From Ustilago trichophora (Eukaryota > Basidiomycota > Ustilaginomycetes > Ustilaginales > Ustilaginaceae): a stretch of 64,000 nucleotides of DNA. The notes under the pieces are model-generated. The model was not told the DNA's origin. It did no database searches and saw only the letters and a program-made list of their open reading frames with translations. Where the stretch lies: contig OOIN01000030.1 in assembly GCA_900323505.1 (NCBI GenBank), positions 595,600 through 659,599 of the forward strand, given 5' to 3'. Positions 48,910 through 59,246 of the stretch are shown in pieces (positions within the stretch are counted from its first letter, which is position 1; the number at the start of each line of letters is the position of its first letter). Position numbers and translations under genes: made by a program.

Positions 48910-50885
48910 CTGCCGGCAATCAATGGCGGATAAGAAGGGAGAAATGCGGGAGAGAGATAAGTCAGTATGCGCTTCCGCTCGCGAGGTAGACGCTGGAAAG
49001 GGTTCAATACTTACATCGTGGATGAATGCTGGAGCTGACTACCGCTGTGCAGGGGTCCAGTCCCTTAGCTTTTGGCCCACTGCGCTTAAATTCTGGCGTA
49101 AGATCGGCGAAGTTCTGGCGTCTGAGGACGTGCAATCTCTTTCCCTTTGCCTACGGAGTCGAATGGCAAAGGCGGCAGCTGATGTTCAACGTTGCTAACA
49201 GTCAGCTGAGCCCCGATATTCAGAGGATCGAGAAAAGGCTGCACTTGAGTGATCAGAAGCTAGATTGGATCTTGGGATGGAGCTTCGGATATATGCCCAA
49301 CTTGGAAGAAAGTGGTCAAGAATGGTCCAAAGCAGTTTCGTGTACGAATCGCCAGGGGGATCACGTTGTTGTTCGTTGACTTGCGTAGAGGAAAAGTTCG
49401 CCTCGAACAGATGCTTTCGACGTTAGGATGATGACAGAGGAGAAGAGAAGAGGAAACGAGGAAAGCAAGGACAACGATGCTCCTAGGTCCGGCCAACGAT
49501 GCGGGGAAGCTCGTGAGTGAGTCGATTGGACAATTGGATTATGCGAGCTCTGCGAACAGCAAAAGAAGAGAGACCGCCATGAGTAGAGCAGTGGGAATTA
49601 CCGGGTCTATTTCCAAGGCCAGTCGGCCGTTCTGTACAGTAAGTTATTGGCGTGTCAGAGTCACAAGGGCGCGGAAGCGGGGTCTGGAAGCTGTGTTGCT
49701 TGGTGCTGCCGCCGCTAATGCTGATCCTGCAGCCTCTTTTCAGAAAGAGAGGAAAGACCCGGTCCGCGAGCGGCCAAGACGCGGCACAGCAGCACGAGCG
49801 ACTTTAGGAAGCAAGTAAGTGAAGTCTGGATTCACACTACGGCTCGAAAGGGCTGCGAAAAAGCCGGTACTCTAGTCTAGCGCTCTTGAACCTGTGTTGA
49901 ATCGTCTCTATCGAGCATCGTCGGCTTTGGACGTGAAAATCCAAGATTCTCATCACGGCCACATTGTTAGACTTTAAAGTGGCAGGATCGGGAGAAAGAA
50001 GACAGCATCAGGGATGTACAGCTTTACAGATCTTTGGCGACTTTTTCGACTTCTTCCTCCTTAGCTGCACCTTGACATCAAAATACCTGTTGCTGACTAC
50101 TGTACCAAACTGGCAGCGATGCAAAACAATGGACCCTGAACCTGCCCATCCCGTGCTTCCGACGTTCCTTGTGGCGTTGTTCAACGTATCTTTGACAGGT
50201 CTTCGTATTTGGCATGCTCATCGTCCGCAGCACCAAGTAAGCCTACACAGATGATACGGATCTGCAGCTGATATGCACATCGAGCCTGGACGAAATACCA
50301 AAAAGCACATGTCGAAGAGATGTCGAGGAAAATTCACCGATGTAGAATGCAAACCAAGCCACGACAGCTCAGGTTCAAGCGAGATGAGTGAGCCTATGAA
50401 TCATCCGTCGAGACCACACTTTGCCTGCCTGCCGCCGTCTTTTGCTCTGTACAGCGATGATGGCAACCCACTCTTCCACGTAAGATCTGGACTGCACAGT
50501 AAGACTGTGATGCCGCTTCCGTACCGCGTCGAACAGACTCTGCTGACTTCTGATTCGGTACATGGCTGGTTGGTCTGTCAAATCTGGTACGTCGAGCTCA
50601 AAGAACAAAGCGGTATGAGCTCACTTGTCTGTCAGTTGAAGTCATGAAAGACGTTCAGGCTGGACTTGAGTTCTTCGCTCGAGAATGGGATGGAACAGGA
50701 CAGCCGAGCATTTACCGCAACCGTGACGTGCTGCCTTTGAGGAGCTGGCTGCCAACATGAGCCTTGCCAAGGCCAATCCTCCTCTGCCACTCGTATAAGA
50801 AGCCCGAATCTCTCTTCAGCTCAACGTACAATTCCCAACAAACGATCATCTCTGACTCCACTGCCATCTTTCAAGTATCGCCAAC
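48910..50885. other. Kinase 5' region and intergenic DNA
   Basis: About 2 kb that should contain the missing first exon(s) of the kinase on the minus strand (donor at 49015) and the promoter of the small gene at 50886. CTGTACAGTAAG occurs at about 49634-49645. A TATAA-like sequence (cgtataag) lies about 90 bases before the small gene's start. Other ORFs show no motif. Confidence 0.5.
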
Positions 50886-51451
50886 ATGTCTGAAGCCTAC
50901 GCCGGAAAGTCTGATCAGCAGATCATCGACGAACAGGTACGTATCCAGCTCCAGGGAGATGACTGTCGATTTCTGAGCATACCAACTTACACCTTTCATC
51001 CTCTTCATCTGCTCCTGCACAGTTCCGTGATCTTGATCATAAGTCAGACAGTCGCCTCAAAGACTCTTTCAACCCCAAGACCACCGTCACTTCGGAAGAG
51101 TCCGGCGTCAACGAATCGGGTCTGGAAAAGTTCCCCGGAGCTTCTGTCAGTGTTGGTCGCACCGGCCAGACTGGTGGTGGTACCAACCCACAGAACATCC
51201 CTCCTGAGGAAGGAGGAGATGACCGAAGCCAGCGCACTGGTGAGTCGAGCATCCGCTTCGAGGGCACTGGTGGTCCCGAGGACAAGAAATTTGAGGCGCT
51301 CCGTGATAACCCCGGAGGATTCGATGCTTCTCCTAGGGGTATCGACCAGACTCGCCAACCTCAGCTCAACGAGCCTGTTCCCCAGACCGAGCCTCAGCGG
51401 CTCGAGGCTGACCAGGAGGCTACTGCTCGCAGCCACGTCATCAACTCGTGA
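50886..51451 (+). CDS. Small hydrophilic protein, two exons, LEA-like composition
   Basis: Spliced: exon 1 at 50886-50936 (17 codons, MSEAYAGKSDQQIIDEQ), intron 50937-51022 (donor GTACGT, acceptor TGCACAG), exon 2 at 51023-51451. Product about 159 residues, entirely hydrophilic and rich in Gly, Glu, Asp, Arg, Gln and Pro, without Cys or membrane segment (ends ARSHVINS). C-ending codons and a TATA-like element about 90 bases upstream suggest strong or inducible expression. No domain recognised. Composition recalls stress-induced disordered proteins; function not assigned. It resembles the gene at 15095-15504 in size, intron phase (0) and composition. Confidence 0.75.
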
Positions 51452-52319
51452 TACCACTTTTTTTCTTCTTCGCTACATCTTTGTAAAATGATCTTTCATC
51501 AATCTAGGTCCTCGAACAGAAGGGATGTTGCGTCGATGTATGAACCGAGCATGGCTGCCTTGAAAGTGTTGAATGCCAAGGCCGGGATCAAGACTGGGCA
51601 CTGAGTGCCATCTCCGATTTCCTCGGTCCTACAAGAATGGTGCCCGATCGAGATCCTGTATCGCGTCAATTCGGCTCCGGTCTGACATCAAAACGCCTGA
51701 GACGGAGCAAACAGGCTCAAAGCGCGCCTCGCCAGCCAAGTCGTGATCGATTTCGACCTTTTGCCCTGATTCGAGATGTCCATCAAAGCTTGACTGCTTG
51801 TGAGCCAAAATGGAACCGTTGTTGACCAAAATACAAAATTCCAAATTAGACTTTCAGAAAATGCTGGCTGAATACAAAATCGTTCGACTGCCTTTTCGAA
51901 TTGCGACAGACAGCTAGACTAAAGAATGAATTCATCAATCGTCCGGAAGACTTGAATTTCAATCGAAAAGGAAGAAAACGGCAGCAAAAGGACACGTCTG
52001 GCGGCGTAATTCAGCACGGCAGCACAGTCAGGCTGAAGAGAGAGTTGAGCTTGTTGGTCAGTGTTGAGCAAAAGAGAGCGGTGTGCAACCACAAAGCGAA
52101 AGCCCACTCTAGCCATCGCGATCCTTTAGCGGTCAAAGAGAGAGAGAGGCAGAGACAGAGACAAGAGACACAGACAGAGACAGACAGAGCAGGAATAGAG
52201 CGCTCTTTGGTTGGATTCTTCCAGAGTTGACTGTCGAATCTCAAAGCACGCTTGGTCGCCATCATCTCTTGATCATCCACCACCTCTCCCCATCCTCACC
52301 TAACCCCTCAATCGTCACC
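51452..52319. other. Intergenic region upstream of ATP synthase subunit b
   Basis: About 0.87 kb. A GAGA-rich purine tract (agagagagaggcagagacagagac..., about 52137-52195) lies 125-180 bases before the ATP4 start and may be a promoter element. No gene. Confidence 0.6.
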
Positions 52320-53744
52320 ATGTCGTTCCGTGTCGCCGCCCGTCGGGTTCCTACCCTCGCCCTTGCGCGACCCACCGTCGCTCCCCGTGCCGCCACCTCG
52401 GTCGCCGCCATCCGACTCTACAGCGACAAGCCTTCGCCCGAGGCCCGTGCCAGCTCGATTCTCGACGCTTTGCCCGGCAACTCGCTCGTTAGCAAGACCG
52501 GCTGGGTCACTCTCGGAACCGGTCTTACCGCCGTCGCCATCAGCAAGGAGATCTACGTTGCCAACGAGGAGACCGTCATCCTTGTCGGTTCGCTCATCTT
52601 TGCCGTTCTCGTCGGCCGTGCCATCACCGGCCCCTACAAGGAGTGGGCTGACTCTCAGATTGAGGTAAGGATTTCCACGCTTTCGCCAGCAGATTGGCAA
52701 CACCAAGAGCAACAGTATCGCAGATTCACAGCAGCCAGCCAGCCATAGCAAAGACTTCACCCCATGTTGGAATGACAACACCGAAATGGCGGGTTCAGAT
52801 CGCAGTGCCAACACGTAGCATCATCCCACCAGAGCCTGATACTTTCGCAGCCGGAACAGATATCAGCACCGTATCTGGCTCGATGCTCGTCAACGGTGGA
52901 GACAACAGAGCTCGAATGGAGGAAGTCTCGCAGTCCTAGTCAGAGATGGGTCTTCACAGAAGGATCGTCGGGCAAATCTTCAACGATACTGAAAGGCACC
53001 AAATGCCGCCCCTTGTGATCGCTACCATGCTTGTCTTGATCGATCGCTTCATTTCTTGTCTTCACATGTGGTTGGTGTTCAAGCCGTTTCGCAGCATCTG
53101 TACAATGCACTCGACAGAAAAGCGGGAGAGTCATTCAACCCGGGTACATTGGCGATCAGGCATCTTGATGAGCATGGCAGAGCTAACCACCCTATGTCGA
53201 TCAGCCTCGACCTCACACACCACTTTTCGACACTCGGGCAATCAACCTGAAGCTGGCTGCTGCTACGATTTTAGAAGTTCTAACGCTGCTTCTTCATCTT
53301 TACTTTATGCATCTGGTAGCCAACACTGACCCTCTTGTTCATTCCGCCATCGTCCGTTGACAACAACAGAAAATCTCCAACATCCTTAACGGCGCCCGCG
53401 CCAAGCACACCGAGGCCGTTCAGGCCCGTATCGACTCGGTAGAGCAACAGAAGGACGTTGTTGGCCTCACCCAGGCCCTGTACGCTGTTGCCAAGGAGAC
53501 CGCCCAGACCGAGAAGGAAGTTTTCGAGCTGCGACAGAAGACGGCGCTCGCCGCCGAGGTCAAGTCGGTGCTCGACTCGTGGGTTCGCTTTGAGGCAAGC
53601 GAGCGTGAGCAGGAGCAGCGCGAGCTCGCTGCTAGCGTGATTAAGAAGGTTCAGGACTCGCTCAAGGACGACAAGCTGCAAAAGCAGATCCTTGACAACG
53701 CCGTTGCCGAGATCGAGAACCTCGTCAAGTCCAAGGCCATCTAA
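52320..53744 (+). CDS. ATP4: Mitochondrial ATP synthase subunit b (Atp4), two exons
   Basis: Exon 1 at 52320-52664 (115 codons, context CACCATGT), intron 52665-53369 (705 bases, donor GTAAGG, acceptor CAACAG), exon 2 at 53370-53744. Product about 239 residues. The N-terminal presequence is rich in Arg/Ala (MSFRVAARRVPTLALARPTV) with likely cleavage near RLYS. Two hydrophobic segments (TGWVTLGTGLTAVAISKEIY and ETVILVGSLIFAVLVGRAI) are followed, after the junction, by a long charged helix (KISNILNGARAKHTEAVQAR...), the peripheral-stalk arm. This is the Atp4 layout of the F1Fo peripheral stalk in the inner membrane. The phase-0 intron is long for this genome. Confidence 0.92.
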
Positions 53745-54214
53745 ACGCAACGTCAAACTCGAAACTAAATATACACCACCGTTCACGAGTTGGACGAAGC
53801 AAGGACCACCATTGCCTTCATCCAACCACCACCCTTGACCCACTTTTTCGTTCAACAGGCGCAGCCTAGCTCAACACGGCTTGTCTGTAATTGTTGTACA
53901 AGTGAGCACAAACACCATGGAGCTCATGCGCTCGTAATACAAGCAAACCTTCCGAGATTCGTTCCGTTGACTGCATGGATGGGAAACGTGTGCTCTGATT
54001 TTGTTTTGTTATGGAAGTTGAGAAGGTCAGAGAAGATATCATACTGAACAGTGCCGAGGTTGAAGAGTGGATTGGATGCGTAGAATGTGTGCCAACGTTA
54101 TAAAATTACAAAAGTGCAGAGTGCGGCCCGTACTCCGATTGCGGGCTACGAGAAGATCTCAAACGGGGGCCTACAAGAGGATGATCTTCTGCAGAGAAGG
54201 GAAGGAATGGTGCT
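53745..54214. other. Intergenic region between convergent ATP4 and ankyrin gene
   Basis: About 0.47 kb of 3' flanks. Nothing recognised. Confidence 0.6.
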
Positions 54215-54910
54215 TTAGTTGTTCAAGTTGAGATTGGCGGTCTGGTCCTCGATCGACTCGGGCTGAGCGCTTGGCTTTGGTGGCATAGGCTCGGCAGGCT
54301 GGAGCGTGGAACCCTCTGGACCGTCAATCATGCGCTCGAGTAGGTACTTGACCACGGCCTCTTGTTCCCTCATCTGTGCCTCGCTCATGGGGCCCCTTCC
54401 TGCGCTGTTCCTAACATCCCAGAGTTTCCTCTCTGATCCGTCGTCCTGCTTATCGTTATCAGCATCTGCGCTCTCTGCGTCTGCCTTGGGCTGTGATGAT
54501 GCGGCGTCCAACTTGGGGTGGAAGATGAGGTTGAGCTTCTTTGCCTGCTCTGGGTTCTGCTTCTCGAGCTTCTCAATGTGAGCAACGAGTGCTTTGACAG
54601 TGTCGAGGTGACCGTTGAGGCCGGCCCAGTGGAGAGGAGTGTTGCCCGAGATGTTCTGTGCGAGCAGCGAAGGCAGGTCGGCGTGTGGCAAGAGATAGTT
54701 GACCACGTCAAGGTGGCCGTTGGCAGAAGCATAGTGGAGAAGAGTGTTGCTGTCGTCATTCTTGATGCTGGCCAATAGCTCGGTTGGGGACGAAGTGGAG
54801 GCGAAGAGTGGGGAGAGGGTGGACTGAAGGTCCTCGAGATCGCCGTAACGGGCCGACAGGAGAAGGTCGTCAATCTGGTCGCTGGTGAGCGAGGCGGCTT
54901 TGTCCGACAT
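54215..54910 (-). CDS. Small ankyrin-repeat protein, possibly Yar1-like
   Basis: 231 residues, single exon, ATG at 54910. Two clear ankyrin repeats: NTLLHYASANGHLDVVNYLL (about 54-80) and NTPLHWAGLNGHLDTVKALV (about 89-115). A first degenerate repeat (DDLLLSARYGDLEDLQ) opens the protein. An acidic linker and a Pro-rich tail follow. Size and a two-to-three-repeat N-terminal layout resemble yeast Yar1, the chaperone of ribosomal protein uS3, which would suit the neighbouring ribosome biogenesis gene; this is inference, and other small ankyrin proteins would look alike. Soluble, no targeting signal. Confidence 0.78.
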   Translation of the reverse strand: MSDKAASLTSDQIDDLLLSARYGDLEDLQSTLSPLFASTSSPTELLASIKNDDSNTLLHYASANGHLDVVNYLLPHADLPSLLAQNISGNTPLHWAGLNGHLDTVKALVAHIEKLEKQNPEQAKKLNLIFHPKLDAASSQPKADAESADADNDKQDDGSERKLWDVRNSAGRGPMSEAQMREQEAVVKYLLERMIDGPEGSTLQPAEPMPPKPSAQPESIEDQTANLNLNN

Positions 54911-55478
54911 TGTGATGATTGCTCCAGTGATGATGGTATGAGTGGAAGCTGTTTCAAAACTTTATTCAAGAAGGAAGTCTGACAGATAGAAACAAGCGAC
55001 ACTGTTTCGAGATATGGAAGGAGCAGAGTCGGTCTGAGCGAATTCGGTGGTCTAAGCCTAAACTCACTTTACTTCTTTTTTGGTCCGTCACGCTTCAGAG
55101 AGCTTCCAACTTTTTTTTTTTTTTTTTTCTTTTTCTTTTTCCAAGCTTGGACGACTTTTTCTCGGCAGACGGACGAGTATTTCTCGAGGCTGTCACGAAA
55201 TTTTGACTTGGAATTTTTCTTCTCTCTGCTGCTGCCCCCCACATGCACTTTTTTTTTTCCTTTTCTTTTTGGCAGCCAAGCGCAGCTTGTCAGGGTCTCT
55301 TTCTCTACAGCTCCACGCTCCTTCTTCACCATCACTTCTTGGATCGTCTGTCTTTGTTACTCGATACGCATCACCCGAGGCCATCTCCTCCATCCGAACC
55401 CTTGCTGAAAGGTTGTTTGGTCCGACATCAACAGATTAATACGCCGTGAGCTTGCTCAGCCAGCTACATCATCCCAAG
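54911..55478. other. Divergent intergenic region with long T tracts
   Basis: About 0.57 kb between the ankyrin gene and NOP53. Contains an 18-base T run at about 55111-55128 plus further T-rich tracts near 55130-55140 and 55250-55270. T/A tracts between divergent genes are typical nucleosome-depleted promoter DNA. No gene. Confidence 0.6.
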
Positions 55479-56867
55479 ATGGCACCCACACGTACAAAGT
55501 CGAGCATCGGCCAGCCCGCTCAACCCACCCAGTCATCGCGCAAGGGCAAAAAGGCATGGCGAAAGAACATTGATCTCACCACCACAGAGGATTTCCTAGA
55601 AGAGCAGCGCGATCCACTCCGTCAAACCGCATCCGACGTCCTCTTTGTCGAAGACCGTTCAGGACAAGAAACGCTTCTCGCCAAACAGGCTCGTACAAAG
55701 CGTCCACTCAAGAGTCTCGAGATCCTTCAGCGCAACTATGGCCATGCTGCGCTTGAGCCCGCCCGCAAGCAGAAGCAGTCTGCTCGAGTAGACAAGAAGT
55801 TGGAGCAGCGTCTGCGCAAGATGGTTGGTCGGCAGCAGGTCTCTACCCAAGGAGACGCTTCTGCCATTGTGAATCAGAGCGCCGATGTTGTCAGCAAGAA
55901 TCTAAGCAGCGTCTACGATGTCTGGGGCTCCTCTGCTTCTTCCTCTTCTTCCGACTCGAAGGGCAAGTCTCGCGCAGCAGAAGACCAGCAAGGCTGGATC
56001 CCAGCCCAAGTAGCCAAACCTCTCGTACACGTTCCCAAGACTCTCCGTCGCGACGACTACAACAACATCGCCTCCTCTCTCCCTGCCATTGACCTGCCTC
56101 ACCCAGGATCCTCATACAACCCAGACCTCGAATCGCACGAAGCCCTCATCCAAGAGGCATACGAAATCGAAGCGCGACTCGAGGCAAATGAGCAGATGGA
56201 CAAGGCCGAGCGCGAAACTTGGCAGGCCAAACTCGCCACCATCGTGGCTCGTGAAGCAGAGCTCCGCCTTCAAAAGGATGACGATCTCAAGCGGTACCGC
56301 GGCATGGACGTCGATCTGCCCGGCATTGGCTCCGATGACGAAGACGCCGACGAAGACGCAGAGGATGCTCAAGATGATGATGAAGAATCCGATGACCAGG
56401 GAGAGCAGTCTAGCGAACCCAAGCGCAAAACTCGTCAACAGAAAGCCCGTGCCAAACGTGCACGCATGCAACAAGCCGAAGCGCTCCGTCGCAAACAAGC
56501 CCGCATCGAAGCTGCAGCCATCCTCCAATTGCCCGCTCTCAAACGTCGTCAAGCCCGCCTCGCTGCCGCCCGCGCCCAAGCCGCCGAAGAACGACGTCTC
56601 CAGAAAGATGCCGCCATGGCCAAACAGGGTCTCTCGGGCATCAAGGTCGGCAAGCATAAGGTGCCACAGCAGCATATTGACGTTCAGACCGGTGACGAGC
56701 TTAGCGAGAGTCTCAGGACGCTCAAGCCCGAGGGTAACTTGTTCAGGGATCGGTATAACAAGTTGCAGGCCAGAGGTGTGGTCGAGCCAAGGGTCAAGCA
56801 GACGCCCAAGAGGAGGACGCACAAACTCAAGGGCTATGAGACGCATGACTATAAGAAGTTCACTTAA
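55479..56867 (+). CDS. NOP53: Nop53-like 60S ribosome biogenesis factor
   Basis: 462 residues from the ATG at 55479 (GTG at 55446 rejected). The N-terminus carries the Nop53 signature SSRKGKKAWRKNIDL followed by TEDFLEEQRDPLRQ and LFVEDRSG. The middle is charged, with an acidic run (DDEDADEDAEDAQDDDEESDD, about 285-310). The C-terminal third is a highly basic helical region rich in Arg/Ala/Gln (ALRRKQARIEAAAI...) ending GNLFRDRYNKLQARGVVEPR and KRRTHKLKGYETHDYKKFT, both typical of the family. Nop53 acts in the nucleolus in late 60S assembly and recruits the exosome/Mtr4 for 5.8S/ITS2 processing. Confident assignment from the two conserved ends. Confidence 0.9.
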   Translation: MAPTRTKSSIGQPAQPTQSSRKGKKAWRKNIDLTTTEDFLEEQRDPLRQTASDVLFVEDRSGQETLLAKQARTKRPLKSLEILQRNYGHAALEPARKQKQSARVDKKLEQRLRKMVGRQQVSTQGDASAIVNQSADVVSKNLSSVYDVWGSSASSSSSDSKGKSRAAEDQQGWIPAQVAKPLVHVPKTLRRDDYNNIASSLPAIDLPHPGSSYNPDLESHEALIQEAYEIEARLEANEQMDKAERETWQAKLATIVAREAELRLQKDDDLKRYRGMDVDLPGIGSDDEDADEDAEDAQDDDEESDDQGEQSSEPKRKTRQQKARAKRARMQQAEALRRKQARIEAAAILQLPALKRRQARLAAARAQAAEERRLQKDAAMAKQGLSGIKVGKHKVPQQHIDVQTGDELSESLRTLKPEGNLFRDRYNKLQARGVVEPRVKQTPKRRTHKLKGYETHDYKKFT

Positions 56868-57030
56868 GAGCTTCATCCATCTTTCTTGCACATGATCTGC
56901 ATTCCTTCATCCTCATTCATTTGTCTTCTGCTCTTCCATCGCTGGCCGCGAGTGTGTGCATGTGGTAGATGTGTATTCGTCTTGTGAATAGAGCCAAAAC
57001 AAAGTAAAGTTGAAACCCATTGAATGTTGA

Positions 57031-58707
57031 TCAAGTGGTAGCAGTATTCTCGCCCTCGCCCTCGCCCTCGACCTCAACTAGTTGCGCTGCTGTCCCTTCC
57101 GTGGTTGCTGGCACAACAGCTTCTGGTGCCGACTCTGCCACAGCAGCAACGATCTCTTGCGCGGTAGCCTCATCGACAGGGTCATCGACAGCTGCAGTGA
57201 TCGCCTGCGCAACTACTTCTCCGGTGGCAGGGGCTGGATCAGCCATGGTAATGTCGCTTGCTTCCGCAGGGGCTGCTGCTACGGCTTCGGATCCCACAGC
57301 AGGAGCAGCGGCTGCACCTTGCGCCGCGGTGGTGGCTTCCATAACGGTTGCAGCCTCGGCTGCTGCGGATGCGTCCGCTGTGCTCGGTTCAGTTGCGGAA
57401 ACGGGTGTTGAGACTTTGGTCATCGCGAGAGCGTTGTCAGCAGTCGCTTCAGCCGGAACCTCGGCAGGTGCCAGAACGGGAGCTGCGGGGGGTTCTTCGG
57501 CAGCAGCGGCGGAGGTGGTGGTTGTAGTAGTGACAGCGGCGGGAGGTTGAGCTTGAGCCTCAGTGCTTGTAGCAGCAGGAGCGGTAGCAGGAGCGGTAGC
57601 AGGAGCGGTAGCAGGAGCGGTAGCAGGAGCGGCAGCAGCAACGGCACTGCTTGCCGCAGCATCAGCGACAGCAGCGGGCACTGGAGTGGGAATGGACGTC
57701 GCCGACGCAGGTGCTGGAGCTGCTTCAGGTTCAGCTGTAGCCTTCGTAACTCCAAGTTCAATGTTCAGCTTCTTGATAGCCTCCTTTTCGGCTTGTCTGC
57801 GGGCCGCTTCCTCCTCTACGACCTTCGCGTTGTCCTTGGTCTCTGCATCACCGAGATCAGTAGCGGATTGCGGAGCAGCCTCCATCACCGCATCGTCTGC
57901 ATTGCTCGCATCTGTGGTGACGGGCTTCGGTGGACGCAGCTCTTCTGGCGTCTCGGCCCTCACAAAGCCAACGCCCAAAATCCTGCCCCTTGAAGCGTTC
58001 TGCCCCCATACTGGCACCTCGCCAGAATCGCCGTCCCCGCTCTTACCTTTCTTTGCATTAGCATCCTCTTTCAACGACCTCACGTTCTCCCTGTGCTCCT
58101 CCTCCAACCGTGCCACGTCCTCCTGAATCCCTTTGACCTTCTCTTTCAAATCCTTCTGCTTGACATCAGCATACGGACTCGGCGCGGGCGTCAGTGTATC
58201 GATTCGCCTCGCATCAAAGATCATGCTCAACAGCTCGTGATTGCGCGCATATCTTGCGACTGCGATGTCCCGTGGGGTAAGACGGTCGAGATCATCAAAG
58301 ATCGACTCTGGCATCTCGTCCGCAATGGTGGGCGGCAGATTGAGGCCCAGGAAAGGTGCATGGGGTGGACGACCGGGATATCCTTGCTGTGGATGCTGTG
58401 GATGACCGGGGTGCGTAGGGGGACCGTGCATGGACGGTCGGCGAGCAAGGTGCTGCTGCTGCTGCTGCTGATGATGAGGGTGAGGGTGCGGATGCTGCGC
58501 GGTGAGCTTGCGCTTGCGTCCGCGGGCAGAAGCAGGCGTAGGAGAGTCGAGGTAGTGCTGTTGCTGCTGCTGCTGTTGTTGCTGTTGCGGATGTTGCGGG
58601 ATAAATTGATGTCCGTGTGGGTGAGGGCGATTCATCATGCCTGGAGAGGGAGAAGAGGCACCCATACCTGGATGGCCGGGGTGGCCGTGCGGTGGGGGCA
58701 TGTTCAT
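57031..58707 (-). CDS. Low-complexity nuclear-type protein of unknown function
   Basis: 558 residues, ATG at 58707. The N-terminal ~130 residues are Pro/His/Gln-rich with two polyGln runs and a basic patch (RGRKRKL). A single conserved-looking segment at about 134-175 reads ESIFDDLDRLTPRDIAVARY then ARNHELLSMIFDARRIDTL, followed by a coiled coil (about 183-215). The C-terminal half is Ala/Pro/Glu-rich, with tandem PAT units encoded by a 12-base DNA repeat. The LTPRDIA...RYxRNHE segment recalls fungal chromatin-remodeller subunits, but I cannot name the family. Convergent with NOP53, 163 bases apart. Confidence 0.72.
   Translation of the reverse strand: MNMPPPHGHPGHPGMGASSPSPGMMNRPHPHGHQFIPQHPQQQQQQQQQQHYLDSPTPASARGRKRKLTAQHPHPHPHHQQQQQQHLARRPSMHGPPTHPGHPQHPQQGYPGRPPHAPFLGLNLPPTIADEMPESIFDDLDRLTPRDIAVARYARNHELLSMIFDARRIDTLTPAPSPYADVKQKDLKEKVKGIQEDVARLEEEHRENVRSLKEDANAKKGKSGDGDSGEVPVWGQNASRGRILGVGFVRAETPEELRPPKPVTTDASNADDAVMEAAPQSATDLGDAETKDNAKVVEEEAARRQAEKEAIKKLNIELGVTKATAEPEAAPAPASATSIPTPVPAAVADAAASSAVAAAAPATAPATAPATAPATAPAATSTEAQAQPPAAVTTTTTTSAAAAEEPPAAPVLAPAEVPAEATADNALAMTKVSTPVSATEPSTADASAAAEAATVMEATTAAQGAAAAPAVGSEAVAAAPAEASDITMADPAPATGEVVAQAITAAVDDPVDEATAQEIVAAVAESAPEAVVPATTEGTAAQLVEVEGEGEGENTATT
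57572..57635. repeat. 12-base tandem repeat within coding sequence
   Basis: Unit AGGAGCGGTAGC repeated about five times, encoding PATA-type units on the minus strand. In-frame length variation between strains is expected. Confidence 0.85.
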
Positions 58708-59246
58708 GGTGGCGTGATTCTTGACGAAGAGAGCAGTGCAGTGATATTATGATCCCAAGCGATTCCTGTCCTGCGAGACTGTAGTGTGATGATTGATAGA
58801 AAGCGTGAACAGAGATCCCTACTTGGTGTTGGTTGGAACATGAGAGGATGGAAGATGCCGACAAGACAGAGTCTGGCAAGACGCGACTCGAGAAAACTCA
58901 CACTGTCAGAAGCGCGGCACTCGCTACCGCCCGGTTTGGTCATTTGACTTTGACTCCGTTGTTGTTAGACTTCTGTACCCACTGTTACTCCACATTTCCA
59001 GCCGAAAGAAGAACGCTTCGGCCATACTGAACAGTGACACATCCTACCTCTACACCATCTCCTCAGCCTTAATGCCATCTCATCACGCTTCTCCCGAAAG
59101 CAGCAACCACCCCACCGACGGCGACATCGAATCTTGGTTTCTTGAGTACTCTAATTCAGCAGAGCGGAAAAGGAAAAGGGTGACAAGAGCTTCGACCGTA
59201 TCTTCAACAAGTTTTCGCTCCTTGACCACCGAGGTAGAGCTCCTCC
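58708..59246. other. Divergent promoter region with upstream ORF
   Basis: About 0.54 kb between the low-complexity gene and SSL1. An ATG at 59072 opens a 66-codon ORF in another frame that ends at 59272, overlapping the SSL1 start; if present in the mRNA it would be an upstream ORF. Confidence 0.5.
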
